A stretch of 64,000 bases of DNA from Prevotella jejuni (GTDB lineage: Bacteria; Bacteroidota; Bacteroidia; Bacteroidales; Bacteroidaceae), in contig NZ_FZNZ01000003.1 of assembly GCF_900187995.1 (NCBI RefSeq), positions 98,881 to 162,880 of the forward strand, given 5' to 3'. Shown here piece by piece: positions 9,138 through 18,390 of this stretch. A program made the position numbers and the translations under genes. The notes beneath the pieces were generated by a model. The model saw only the letters and a list, made by a program, of their open reading frames with translations. It ran no database searches and was not told the DNA's origin. Each line of letters starts with the position of its first letter. Within the stretch, counting starts at the first letter, position 1.

Positions 9138-9263
9138 AGTAAAAAATTGATATAAATCCACTTTTCTGTGTGTAATTAAACAAAAAACATTTTAGAATTG
9201 GGCTTATAAAGAATTAACCCAATTAGCCTAATAAGGCCAATTGGGCTAATAGAATAGATACTT

Positions 9264-11234
9264 TCAGGACTGTGAGAGGCTCTCCCACAGCTTCTTGTAA
9301 AACTCGTGTTTGGTCATTGTTTGGACGTTACCAAGGATTATCAGCTTCATTCTGGCACGTGTTATGGCAACGTTCATACGGCGTAAATCACGTAAGAAAC
9401 CTATCTGACCATCATCATTGGAACGCACAAGAGAAATGAGAATCACGTCACGCTCTTGCCCTTGAAAGCCGTCAACGGTGTTCACACTGATAAGACTTCG
9501 ATAGGGTTTGAAGAACGCTCGCTTCTTTATTAGGCTACGGAGATACTGCACTTGAGCACGATAAGGGGAGATAACGCCCACATCTATCCGCTCATCTAAC
9601 ACACGCTGCTTCCCTATCTTAGTAAAGTAATCAGCTAAAATCTTGAGTGTTAACTCTGCTTCTCCTTTATTTATACGACCGAAGGAAGAACCAACAAACT
9701 GCTCATGAAAGGCATTTTCCTTGTTATTATTCAATTGGGAAGGGTCAGAATTAGCCTCACTTTCCATTAAATCATACGATGCTACGACAGCCTCATCAGA
9801 CGTATCAATCCATACCATTGGGTTGTCATAATCGAGGATGCCACGATATTTAATCTGCGGAGCGGTCTCTACCTGTCCACCATAGAACCAATCGGATGAG
9901 AAGCGCATAATATCTTCGTTCATTCGATACTGCACCTTCAACAGCGTTACAACCTCTGGTTTATTCTCAACGATACGTTCCATCAGGGTCTTTCCTAAGC
10001 CTCCACGTAGGGCAGCTATGCTTTTTACTGTTGGTGGGAGTTGACAATGATCACCCGCAAAGATGACTCTTGACGCTCTACGAATGGCTATCCAGCAGGC
10101 TGCTTCAAGGGCTTGTGCAGCCTCATCGATGAACAAAGTGGTGAACTTCTGACCCTCCATTATCCTACTGTTAGCACCAACGAGGGTGGAAGCAACGACA
10201 CGTGCCTCTCCAAACAGCTCGGCATTGATACGTATCTCAAGCTCTGTAGCACGGCTTTTCAGTCTATCCATCTTCTGATGATAGCTTTCAGAACCTTTCT
10301 TTCTGTTGTTCCTCAGTTCACGAATGGCCTTTCGAATCGACCATAACTGAGGGTAGTCTGGATGCGCTTCAAACTTCCTTTCGTATGTAAAACCTAACAT
10401 CTTATCGTTCACTCGGGTAGGATTACCAATGCGAAGAACATTGATACCACGGTCGACAAGCTTCTCACAAATCCAGTCAACAGCCATATTACTCTGCGCA
10501 CAGACCATCACTTGGCTTTCTCGCATCAGTGTTTCGTTGATTGCTTCGACCAATGTTGTCGTCTTACCTGTTCCCGGTGGACCATGAACTACCGCCACAT
10601 CCTTTGCCCATAACACTTCGTTAACAGCCTTTTCTTGTGTCGGATTCAACCAAGGTAATCGAATAGGAGCAAAGGAGAACCTCTCTGCCTTCTGTCGTGA
10701 ATAGAACAAGTCGCGAAGATAAGCCAGTCTATTTCCCTTTGCTTTCATGGTACGGTCTAACGCATCGAACATCATTTGATAGCTCGTTTCATCAAAACCT
10801 AACTGGCAACCGATCTGTTCTGAAGCTGATTGTAGGTCTAACAACGGAGCTGAGTCTGGAACAGCAACAACCATTCTATCGCCTTCCACATACGATACTG
10901 TACCCGTAAAACCATAGTATTTCAGCTTAATCGCTTTATTCGGAGTACCTTCCTCTTTCGCAATAAACTTAAAGAAAAGGAGTGGTCTACCACATTCAAA
11001 GTTATGTTCGATATCCCCATCCTGTGTACGAAACACCTCAATGCACAGTTGGTTGAGTCCATTATAAAACCGTTTACCCACTCTTAATGGGAACCAAGCG
11101 TCACCTCGTTTCACTTTCCGCTGCATACCAGTAGCCTCAGTCTGCTTTCTGAAGGCTTCTTTCTCGGCATAATACTCCATTTGAAGCAGTAAACGCTGAC
11201 GTTGTAAGAGTTGTATTGGACTTTCCTGAAGCAT
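9264..11234 (-). CDS. UPF1/IGHMBP2-like superfamily 1 DNA/RNA helicase
   Basis: The 656-residue protein has an N-terminal beta-barrel-like region (about 1-200) and the SF1B core. Motif I is GPPGTGKTTTL, motif Ia QSNMAVDWI, motif II FIDEAAQALE, motif III GDHCQLPPTV, motif IV VQYRM, motif V TVDGFQGQERDVILISLVRS and motif VI NVAITRAR. This is the bacterial branch of the UPF1-like group (AAA_11/AAA_12 domains), ATP-driven 5'-3' helicases acting on nucleic acid. All core motifs are intact. It is transcribed alone; no nuclease partner or defence gene is adjacent, so a housekeeping repair or RNA role is more likely than defence. Confidence 0.93.
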   Translation of the reverse strand: MLQESPIQLLQRQRLLLQMEYYAEKEAFRKQTEATGMQRKVKRGDAWFPLRVGKRFYNGLNQLCIEVFRTQDGDIEHNFECGRPLLFFKFIAKEEGTPNKAIKLKYYGFTGTVSYVEGDRMVVAVPDSAPLLDLQSASEQIGCQLGFDETSYQMMFDALDRTMKAKGNRLAYLRDLFYSRQKAERFSFAPIRLPWLNPTQEKAVNEVLWAKDVAVVHGPPGTGKTTTLVEAINETLMRESQVMVCAQSNMAVDWICEKLVDRGINVLRIGNPTRVNDKMLGFTYERKFEAHPDYPQLWSIRKAIRELRNNRKKGSESYHQKMDRLKSRATELEIRINAELFGEARVVASTLVGANSRIMEGQKFTTLFIDEAAQALEAACWIAIRRASRVIFAGDHCQLPPTVKSIAALRGGLGKTLMERIVENKPEVVTLLKVQYRMNEDIMRFSSDWFYGGQVETAPQIKYRGILDYDNPMVWIDTSDEAVVASYDLMESEANSDPSQLNNNKENAFHEQFVGSSFGRINKGEAELTLKILADYFTKIGKQRVLDERIDVGVISPYRAQVQYLRSLIKKRAFFKPYRSLISVNTVDGFQGQERDVILISLVRSNDDGQIGFLRDLRRMNVAITRARMKLIILGNVQTMTKHEFYKKLWESLSQS

Positions 11235-11244
11235 ATCTTTTTGT

Positions 11245-11284
11245 AGTTAACAAGTTAACGAGCAAACGAGTAAACAAGTTGCTT
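11245..11284. repeat. Short 8-bp tandem repeat
   Basis: Five consecutive 8-mers (AGTTAACA, AGTTAACG, AGCAAACG, AGTAAACA, AGTTGCTT) form a 40-bp array just upstream of the helicase start. The same motif in reverse complement occurs at 35846-35932. Confidence 0.65.
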
Positions 11285-11357
11285 GTAAAAAATTAAAACG
11301 ATATTATATATCAATAAAAGCACACTTTGCACACTAAGTATAAAAGAAAGTAAATCA

Positions 11358-12140
11358 CTAAAAGAAGAACATTGTACGACTATTCTGCTTTTTCTGCGCC
11401 AAAGCATTTTCCATTTGCTTTGTAGCTGCCTTAAAGAAGAACGCAATGAGATGTTCATCCGTCCCTTCCGTTCGTATGGTTCGCAAAGCAGCAATATACT
11501 CTTGGCGATCTTCTTTCTGTATAATCAATTCTGGATAATCATGACGCAGCAAGATGAAGTTGGATAACAACCTGCCTGTTCTCCCATTCCCATCACGGAA
11601 AGGATGTAGGTATTCGAAGAAACCATGGAACCGAGCAGAAAGAATCATAGGGTGAAGTTCTCCACGTTTCATCATCTCAGCTGTTGAAGACATCAGTCGT
11701 GGTACCTGTGCCACCAATCCCTCATGTTCGCCAAAGACCGTATCACCAGCTGCCATATCTACCGTTGTAAACTCCCCAGGTACGGCATCTGCCTGCTTAT
11801 AAGTGAGCGTACGAAGTGTTACCAACCTATTGAGGGTCTTCAATAGTTCGACATCAAAAGGGTGATCTAAATGATTATGCATCCATTCGTATGCAGCAAA
11901 GTGGTCTGCCATCTCCTGACACTCCAACAAAGACTTACCAACTGGATGATAGCCTAACTGCTCTTCAAACAGACAACGTGTATCATCCACTGAGAAAGAA
12001 GATCCTTCTATACCACAGCTATGGCAGGAAAAAAGGATTTCAGAATATTCTCTAAACGCCTTCTTTCCCATTGGCAGCACTATCTTTTCTTGATACTCTG
12101 CTACCAATTCATCATATCTTTTTATCTCTGTTTCAAACAC
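11358..12140 (-). CDS. Fic family protein with intact active site and class II inhibitory motif
   Basis: The 260-residue Fic-domain protein has the complete catalytic motif H179-PFRDGNGRTGR and an N-terminal SCGIEG (residues 41-46) fitting the autoinhibitory helix consensus [S/T]xxxE[G/N]. That makes it a class II Fic enzyme, expected to AMPylate a protein target when the Glu is displaced. The start is a GTG (12138-12140) placed 4 nt after a -7 box; the next Met is residue 24. No antitoxin-like partner gene adjoins it. The target is unknown. Confidence 0.9.
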   Translation of the reverse strand: MFETEIKRYDELVAEYQEKIVLPMGKKAFREYSEILFSCHSCGIEGSSFSVDDTRCLFEEQLGYHPVGKSLLECQEMADHFAAYEWMHNHLDHPFDVELLKTLNRLVTLRTLTYKQADAVPGEFTTVDMAAGDTVFGEHEGLVAQVPRLMSSTAEMMKRGELHPMILSARFHGFFEYLHPFRDGNGRTGRLLSNFILLRHDYPELIIQKEDRQEYIAALRTIRTEGTDEHLIAFFFKAATKQMENALAQKKQNSRTMFFF

Positions 12141-12144
12141 TTTA

Positions 12145-12152
12145 CAAAAATA
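12145..12152 (-). promoter_or_regulatory. -7 element of the Fic gene
   Basis: The minus strand reads TATTTTTG (TAnnTTTG), 4 nt before the GTG start, implying a leaderless transcript. Confidence 0.45.
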
Positions 12153-12204
12153 ATACTTTATTATCTAATATCCTTCATTCTTATGAATAAAACACAGAAA
12201 ACGG

Positions 12205-12957
12205 CTAACAACTGAAGTCATCAACAATCTCAGCAGCTTTTCCTATTTGTAAACCTGGGGGCGCACAAGAAGATAAGAACAAGACAACTCTGAGGTTTTC
12301 ATAATGCAATGGCAAAGAAAGAACAAGGTCTAACTTTCCATCTCCATCCAAATCGCCAGCAAACAGAAGACGGAAATAAGCCCCATCCACCTCCGCTTCT
12401 CTGCAGATTCGCTCTCCATTCAGTAACAGGGTATAGTTCTTATAGACATCCTCACCTTGTGCCTTTGCCTCTAACTTATAATGTTTTCCTGCAAAAGTAA
12501 AGCTACTTGTAGTGCCCGGCGCAAGAAAAGTAGTATCAGAAATCTCTACATCAGCAGCCTTTACCTTCCCCAGATTGACAGGCAACTGATTGACGAATAA
12601 GATTGTATTTCGTTTCCCCGACAAGTGAGGTGTCATTCCTCCCACACATGCATCTTCCTTTTTCTGAATACTATAACGCGCCTTTCCTACATAATAATCT
12701 TTCCCATCCTTATATAGTTCAACCCAATTCTTATTTATCAATGTATCGGGGTTACAAAAACGATAAGCAAAAGGAACCAGAATCTTATACGTTAGTGGCT
12801 GCGTCTTTGCTACCTTAACACTATCTACTTTCTTCACAGGCACACCATCCTCCTGCTGTACCGACGCTGCCTGTGCCTGACTAACAGGCTTCTTATCGGT
12901 ACAAGAAAGTATTATGACACAAAAAAACGATAGGAAAAAAGCATACTTTAATCTCAT
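12205..12957 (-). CDS. Secreted lipoprotein, DxDGDGKLDLV family, paralog 1
   Basis: The 250-residue protein has a lipoprotein signal peptide (lipobox IILSC, Cys about residue 19), a low-complexity linker, and a domain with YRFCNPDTLINKNWVELYKDGK and the loop LFAGDLDGDGKLDLVL. That loop resembles an EF-hand/FG-GAP calcium-binding loop (DxDxDG). The tail LSSCAPPGLQIGK ends in VDDFSC with a terminal cysteine that could pair with the earlier one. Function unknown. It is about 80% identical by eye to the next gene upstream (13066-13818), with which it forms a tandem array of 861-bp period. The lipoprotein is probably exposed on the inner leaflet of the outer membrane or on the surface. Confidence 0.85.
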   Translation of the reverse strand: MRLKYAFFLSFFCVIILSCTDKKPVSQAQAASVQQEDGVPVKKVDSVKVAKTQPLTYKILVPFAYRFCNPDTLINKNWVELYKDGKDYYVGKARYSIQKKEDACVGGMTPHLSGKRNTILFVNQLPVNLGKVKAADVEISDTTFLAPGTTSSFTFAGKHYKLEAKAQGEDVYKNYTLLLNGERICREAEVDGAYFRLLFAGDLDGDGKLDLVLSLPLHYENLRVVLFLSSCAPPGLQIGKAAEIVDDFSC

Positions 12958-13065
12958 AATAAATATATATTAATTGCCTTTCAGCATACATAACTTAGCG
13001 CATTGCGCCCTATAGGTGAATACTACTCAGCACATCCCTTATATTTTGACAAATATAAACCTCAA

Positions 13066-13818
13066 CTAACAACTGAAGTCATCCACTATCTCTGCGGCTT
13101 TACCTATTTGTAAACCAGGGGGAGCACAAGTAGATAAGAATAAGAAAACTCTTAGACTTTCATTATCTATAGGTGCTGAAAGAACGAGGTCTAATTTACT
13201 ATCCCCATCCAAATCACCAGCAAACAGAAAGTTAAAAGCAGCGCATCCTGCTTCCACTTCTCTAAAGAATCTCTCTCCATTCAGCAATAAGGCATAATTT
13301 TGAAAGACATCCTTACCTTGTGCCTTTGCTTCTAACTTATAACGTTTTCCTAAGAAAGTAAAACTATATGTAGTACCAGGTATCAAATAAGTAGTATCCG
13401 AAATCTCTATATTAGCAGCCTGAACTTTCCCTAAACGAATAGGTAACTGGTTTAAAAACAATATGGTATTTCGTTTTCCCAACAACTCAGGTGCTGATCC
13501 ATTCCCACATTCATCGGGTATTATTTCAATACTATAACGTGCCTTTCCGACGTAATATTCCTTCCCTACCTTATATAATTCAACCCAATTCTTACTTATC
13601 ATCGTATCAGGATCACAGTAACGATAAGGACTGGGAACAAGGATCTTATACGTTGGTGGCTGCTTCTTCGCAACCTTAATACTATCTACTTTCTTCACAG
13701 GCACACTATCCTCCTGCTGTACCGACGCTGCCTGTGCCTGACTAACAGGCTTCTTGTCGGTACAAGAAAGTATTATGACACAAAAAATCGATAATAAAAA
13801 AGCATACTTTAATCTCAT
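13066..13818 (-). CDS. Secreted lipoprotein, DxDGDGKLDLV family, paralog 2
   Basis: This 250-residue protein matches paralog 1 almost position by position, including lipobox IILSC, the linker DKKPVSQAQAASVQQED, the calcium-loop-like FAGDLDGDSKLDLVL and the C-terminal VDDFSC. The flanking DNA (13819-13931) is also homologous to the sequence 5' of paralog 1 (12958-13065), so the repeat unit includes gene plus promoter region. The DGDG of the loop reads DGDS here. No function is known; the array suggests surface-antigen or binding-protein diversification. Confidence 0.85.
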   Translation of the reverse strand: MRLKYAFLLSIFCVIILSCTDKKPVSQAQAASVQQEDSVPVKKVDSIKVAKKQPPTYKILVPSPYRYCDPDTMISKNWVELYKVGKEYYVGKARYSIEIIPDECGNGSAPELLGKRNTILFLNQLPIRLGKVQAANIEISDTTYLIPGTTYSFTFLGKRYKLEAKAQGKDVFQNYALLLNGERFFREVEAGCAAFNFLFAGDLDGDSKLDLVLSAPIDNESLRVFLFLSTCAPPGLQIGKAAEIVDDFSC

Positions 13819-13931
13819 AATAAATATATTTTAATTGCCTTTCGACATACATAATTTAGCACATTACATCCTACAGATGAATACTACTCAATACATTCCT
13901 TATATTATACTTTGACAAGTATAAAACCCGA

Positions 13932-14083
13932 CTAACAACTGAGGTCATCCACTGTCTCTGCAGCTTTTTCCATTTACAAACCAGGAGCGAACAAGGAGAT
14001 TCTGAGATATTCATTAACTAAAGGTGCTGAAATAACAAAGTCTTATTTACAATTCTCATCCAAATTCCCAGCAAACAAAAAAA
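13932..14083 (-). pseudogene. Decayed third copy of the lipoprotein gene (3' end only)
   Basis: The DNA aligns with the last 150 bp of paralogs 1 and 2: the VDD(F/L)SC end, the stop codon and downstream sequence match. The reading frame is broken: the segment reads GL-stop-MEKAAETVDDLSC where the intact gene reads GLQIGKAAEIVDDFSC. No matching 5' part remains before paralog 3 begins. It marks a former third unit of the same tandem array. Confidence 0.75.
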
Positions 14084-14202
14084 TGATTGAAGGTCTAACA
14101 AAGGCGCAGTGTTTCCTTAGACACCTTGTTTTTGAATGAATTATTTAATATTTAAGTTTTCATATCAGCCTGTCCTCTGCTTAACACAAGTATCAAAGTG
14201 AC

Positions 14203-14991
14203 TTAACAGTCATATTGATCATCTATCTCTCCCACTTGTTGAACTGGCTGACCAGGCAACGCACAGGACGATAAGAACAAGACAACTTTGAACTCGCCAG
14301 TGTCACTTCTAAAGTCAATCACCAAATCTAACTTGCCATCACCATCAATATCACCTGCAAATAAGAGTTCAAAAGCAGCTTCAAATACTTTCGTTCGCTT
14401 TGCTATCTGTTTACCATTCAATAAGGTAAAACACGTAAAGGGTACAGAATCATCCTTCTTCTTTTCTTTTTTTATCTCCAAATTATAACGTTTTCCACCA
14501 AACATAAAGCTGCAAACTTCATTAGGTCGTAAGGTAATATATTCATCAAAATTAAGGTTTGCAGCCTCTATTTCTCCTAATTTCGTAGGTAGATGATTGA
14601 CAAAAAGGAATGCTTTTCTTTTCCCATATAATACATTTGCGGTATCACCTATATAGTCAGACCACCTTCTCTTAAGGGTATATTGTGCCTTTGCACGATA
14701 GAATTTCTTCCCCTTTTGGTAAATCTCCACCCAACTACTGTCAATCATCCTGCCTGGATTTATATAATGATAATGAGCCGGAACAAGGAATTTGTAATTG
14801 AGGGACTTACTGTTTTGGGATGATACATGTAAATGATTCCTGTTGGATTCCATGGTATCTGTTTCCACAGAATCAGCATTATCTTTTGATGAAACAGATG
14901 TCTCTTGATCAGATTTAGCTGATTTCATGTCCGAACAAGAGAACAATAACGAGAATACTAACAAAGGAAAGATAAGTAACGCAATTCTCAT
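14203..14991 (-). CDS. Secreted lipoprotein, DxDGDGKLDLV family, paralog 3
   Basis: The 262-residue protein has signal peptide and lipobox SLLFSC, then a Ser/Asp-rich linker. The conserved core is YHYINPGRMIDSSWVEIYQKG, the loop FAGDIDGDGKLDLVI and the tail LFLSSCALPGQPVQQVGEI ending DDQYDC. It is clearly related to its three neighbours but more diverged than paralogs 1 and 2 are from each other, so it is an older duplicate. Lys-rich insertion KKEKKKDD is present in the middle. Function unknown. Confidence 0.85.
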   Translation of the reverse strand: MRIALLIFPLLVFSLLFSCSDMKSAKSDQETSVSSKDNADSVETDTMESNRNHLHVSSQNSKSLNYKFLVPAHYHYINPGRMIDSSWVEIYQKGKKFYRAKAQYTLKRRWSDYIGDTANVLYGKRKAFLFVNHLPTKLGEIEAANLNFDEYITLRPNEVCSFMFGGKRYNLEIKKEKKKDDSVPFTCFTLLNGKQIAKRTKVFEAAFELLFAGDIDGDGKLDLVIDFRSDTGEFKVVLFLSSCALPGQPVQQVGEIDDQYDC

Positions 14992-15066
14992 TTATAAATT
15001 TAAAAATTAATTTCTATGTATGAATACTGACTTTATAATACTATAGAGAACAAACTACTGAAAGTT

Positions 15067-15873
15067 CTAACACCCAAAATCATCAACAACCTCCGCTACC
15101 TTTCTTACCAATTGACCAGGTAAAGCACAGGAGGATAAGTATAAAGCAACATAAACTTCACCAAACATACCTGACAAATTAAATACTAAATCTAACTTTC
15201 CATCACCATCAATATCACCTGCAAACATAAGAGTGAAGTCAACTTTATCCAAATTTGTCCTTCTGACAATCTGCTTTCCATTTAAGAGAATGACTCCCTC
15301 ATAAGATTGATTACCATGTTTCGTGAAAACCTTTTCCTTAGTTGTCAGTTCATAATGCTTACCCTCAAAAGTAAAACGTAACGGAGTTCCTGGCTCTAAA
15401 TAAAAGGAATCCAAGAAAGAATTAGGGGCAATATGAAGGTCTACACTCTTCACTTTTCCCATTTTAGAGGGCAAATGATTAACATATAGAATAACGTCTC
15501 TCTCGCTTGTCAGTGTTGATACAGAGTCTCCTATAATTCCATCCCACTCTTTACCGATTGTATATTGTGTCTTAGAAAGATAGTATTTCTGACCTTTCTT
15601 ATACAGTTCCACCCAAGTATCATCAATCAATGTATCAACCTTACATTGACGATAATCGAAAGGGATAAGTATTTTATATGAACGGTTTTCTATCTTCGAA
15701 TCTTTTACCGACATATCCTTTATGCTATCCTTCCCCTTCTTCTGCACCTCAGACATATTATTTTTACTCAGAATCCCACTTCCTCTAACCGCCTTGACAG
15801 AACTCTTTTCTGTACAAGAAAAAAGTATCATACAAAGAGTCAACAAAAAGAATAGGGGCTTAACTCTCTTCAT
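15067..15873 (-). CDS. Secreted lipoprotein, DxDGDGKLDLV family, paralog 4
   Basis: The start at 15871-15873 (MKRVKPLFFLLTLCMILFSC) gives a proper lipoprotein signal; the longer frame to 15900 would place nine residues ahead of it. The 268-residue product has the family core YRQCKVDTLIDDTWVELYKKGQ, the loop MFAGDIDGDGKLDLVF and the tail LYLSSCALPGQLVRKVAE ending VDDFGC. It is the outermost member of the four-gene array and could be the parental copy. Function unknown. Confidence 0.85.
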   Translation of the reverse strand: MKRVKPLFFLLTLCMILFSCTEKSSVKAVRGSGILSKNNMSEVQKKGKDSIKDMSVKDSKIENRSYKILIPFDYRQCKVDTLIDDTWVELYKKGQKYYLSKTQYTIGKEWDGIIGDSVSTLTSERDVILYVNHLPSKMGKVKSVDLHIAPNSFLDSFYLEPGTPLRFTFEGKHYELTTKEKVFTKHGNQSYEGVILLNGKQIVRRTNLDKVDFTLMFAGDIDGDGKLDLVFNLSGMFGEVYVALYLSSCALPGQLVRKVAEVVDDFGC

Positions 15874-15900
15874 AATCACATAATTAATGCCTTTCAACAA

Positions 15901-16497
15901 ACGACCATATTATATATAACACGCTACAAATATAACATTTTCCATCTGAAATTCGTCCTAAAATGTATTAAATAATACAGTTAACAACCTTGATTCACTT
16001 GAAAGAACAACACCACAAAGTACCCTCACCACCGAAGGGAGGTATATCATTACGAAGACACCCATAGCACCTACCTCCAAAAACATAAATCTCTAAGCCT
16101 ATTATACTACATTTTTTTAATTTTAATTTGCTGTCATATTTAACATTTCACACAACCCTTTGTAGATTAATCAGTTGCACACCTACAACCCATGACAGAT
16201 ATGACAGCAAAATTATTTTGGGTAGAATCAGGTCGTGAAAGTCTTTTGCTTTAATCCATAACTTTTCTGTCAGCACGCCCATCGCAGATGTGCTATTTTA
16301 GTCCTGCCGACCTTTTGTCTACGATTACAGTTAGTACTATCACCTTCTATCTCATCGGAAGCATAACTATAAGTGGGTATTTTGCCTCTTCACAGCCCTT
16401 ATTTATCATTTTTATCCTAACTTCTTACACCACTTCCACGATTATTTACTATTTTTGTCATCAGTAATTAACAACAAGAACTAAGACATTTAAGCTT
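15901..16497. other. Intergenic region with long-range inverted repeat
   Basis: No gene is supported in this 597-bp stretch between divergent genes. It contains an inverted repeat (arms 16125-16139 and 16199-16214, AATTTGCTGTCATAT against its complement with one extra A) separated by about 60 bp. A promoter for the downstream dipeptidase lies near its right end. Confidence 0.55.
16450..16457 (+). promoter_or_regulatory. Candidate -7 element of the C69 dipeptidase gene
   Basis: TATTTTTG matches TAnnTTTG and lies about 40 bp before the ATG at 16498. Confidence 0.4.
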
Positions 16498-17940
16498 ATG
16501 AAAACAGACAAAATGCAAATTGAACACAACCTCCCTTCAGAGTGTACAACCATCATCATTGGTCAAGAACAGACTGCTGATGGTTCTATGATAGTAGCGC
16601 GTTCAGAGGACTGGGACGCTATGGAAGCAAAGAACTACGAGATATTCGAAGATACAGACAATGGTCCACGTGAGTTCGTTGCAAAGGATAGCCCTTTCCG
16701 TTGCGAACTCCCAGAGAAGGCTTTGGGCTACTCTGCCCTTTCTCCGTTTAATCTCCATGGCCATTGGGGTAGTGCTGGTTTCAACACTGCAGGCGTGGGC
16801 ATGAGTGCTACGGAGAGTATCTTCAGTAGTGACGAGGTGTTGGAACACGACCCATTAGTAGAGAATGGTGTGGCAGAGAACTCTGTCTTCAACATAACCC
16901 TACCTTACGTACGCACCGCTCGTGAAGGTGTTGAGCGATTGGGTATGCTCATCGAGAAGTATGGTATTGCTGAGGGCTTCGGCATTGGCTTTGTGGATAG
17001 TAAAGAAATATGGTACTTAGAGACTGCTTGTGGCCATCGTTGGTTGGCTTGTCGTATGCCAAAAGACCAATACTTCGTCACTGGCAACCAAAGTCGCTTC
17101 CGTACTTACGACCCTAATGATAAGGAGAATTACCTTGCATCAGCCGACTTGATTGAGTTTGCTGAGAAGCATGGACTCTATAACCCAGCGCAGGGTGCAT
17201 TCGACTTCCACGTTGCCTACGCACGTGATGTCGTCCTTGACACTACTTATAACTACCCACGTGTATGGGGCTTACAGCAGTTATTCTCTCCAGAAATCAA
17301 GAATGACGTAACACGAAACACCTTCCCTGTCTTTGCTAAGCCTGCTCATAAAATCACACTGACCGAACTCCGCACGGCGTTCCGCTTCCACTACGACAAT
17401 ACGGAGCACGACCCATATCTTAATAGCAATCCAAAGGAGCCTTACCGTCCTGTTTCTATCTTCCGTACCACCCAGACTCACCTCCTACAGGTACGTCCAG
17501 AACTGCCACAGGCTATCGGCTGTATCAACTATGTTGCTATGGGTATGGCTGATCTCGGTGTGTTCCTTCCACTCTATCAGGGTATCACTTCTTATCCAGA
17601 AGCCTATACAAAGGGTAATGGAGAGTCAAGTGCTGACTCGGCTTATTGGAAGTTCCGCAAGATAATGGTATTGGGTATGACCAACTACAACAAGTATGCT
17701 CCTGTCATCAAGGAGGCGTATGCGAAGTTTGAAGCCGAGACCGACCAGCGCCAACGTGAGATGGAAGAAGAGTATTTGCGCATCTACAAGACACAACCTC
17801 TCCATGCACAAGACCTGTTACAGGCGTTCTCTGACAAGGTTCTTAACAGTGCACTCGACCTTGCCGACCGCCTGCAAGAACGACTCTTCACGCTGATGAC
17901 GCAAGACATACAGCAGGAATATCTCTTTCACGGAGCATAA
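16498..17940 (+). CDS. C69 family dipeptidase (PepD-like)
   Basis: The 480-residue protein is a member of peptidase family C69, N-terminal-nucleophile hydrolases that cleave dipeptides. The expected nucleophile is Cys16 in ECTTIIIGQEQTADGSMIVARSEDW, which would become N-terminal after removal of a short propeptide. Typical downstream segments include GVGMSATES, EGFGIGFVDSKEIWYLET, HRWLACRMP and YFVTGNQSR. No signal peptide is seen, so a cytoplasmic enzyme is likely. It fits peptide-based nutrition of these bacteria. Single-gene unit; 224 bp separate it from tRNA-Arg. Confidence 0.92.
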   Translation: MKTDKMQIEHNLPSECTTIIIGQEQTADGSMIVARSEDWDAMEAKNYEIFEDTDNGPREFVAKDSPFRCELPEKALGYSALSPFNLHGHWGSAGFNTAGVGMSATESIFSSDEVLEHDPLVENGVAENSVFNITLPYVRTAREGVERLGMLIEKYGIAEGFGIGFVDSKEIWYLETACGHRWLACRMPKDQYFVTGNQSRFRTYDPNDKENYLASADLIEFAEKHGLYNPAQGAFDFHVAYARDVVLDTTYNYPRVWGLQQLFSPEIKNDVTRNTFPVFAKPAHKITLTELRTAFRFHYDNTEHDPYLNSNPKEPYRPVSIFRTTQTHLLQVRPELPQAIGCINYVAMGMADLGVFLPLYQGITSYPEAYTKGNGESSADSAYWKFRKIMVLGMTNYNKYAPVIKEAYAKFEAETDQRQREMEEEYLRIYKTQPLHAQDLLQAFSDKVLNSALDLADRLQERLFTLMTQDIQQEYLFHGA

Positions 17941-18099
17941 TATCGAGAAGGGATTATAGATAATTCCATCACACATTGGGCTGTATCAACTTGTATGAAC
18001 ACACTTGATACAGCCCTTCATGTAGCGTATTAATAAGGTAGGACCACCATGGAAAGGTAAAAAAACTATCATTTCACCTTATATATAACTTTTTTTTCC

Positions 18100-18107
18100 T
18101 ATCTTTG
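18100..18107 (+). promoter_or_regulatory. -7 element of tRNA-Arg gene
   Basis: TATCTTTG followed by C matches the Bacteroidetes -7 consensus and lies 58 bp before the tRNA. Confidence 0.55.
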
Positions 18108-18164
18108 CAACCGAGAGTTATTCCACAGCCTCCTAACAGAAGCAAAGTAATACTCGACAGGCTC

Positions 18165-18236
18165 GCTCTGATAGTTCAATGGATAGAACGTAGGTTTCCT
18201 AAACCTTTGATCCGGGTTCGATTCCCGGTCGGAGTA
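18165..18236 (+). tRNA. tRNA-Arg (anticodon CCT)
   Basis: A 72-nt cloverleaf can be drawn: acceptor GCTCTGA/TCGGAGT, D arm GTTCAATGGATAGAAC, anticodon loop TTCCTAA with CCT at 34-36 (reads AGG), and T arm CCGGGTTCGATTCCCGG. The 3' CCA is not encoded. The outermost anticodon-stem pair is T-T, a minor irregularity. Confidence 0.93.
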
Positions 18237-18390
18237 CAAACAGCTGCTTTTCTTCTCTTATCGACAAGAGACAAGGGGCTGACTATCCTTTTTTATACGG
18301 ATTTACTACTAACAACCTAACAGGAAACATATACCCCATAGTGTTTTTCAATCCGCTCTCAAACTATAGAGAGATTAAAGACGAAACTTT

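Noticed and set aside
11358..12140. Fic toxin-antitoxin pair
   Set aside because: No small antitoxin gene adjoins; the inhibitory motif is within the same protein (class II).
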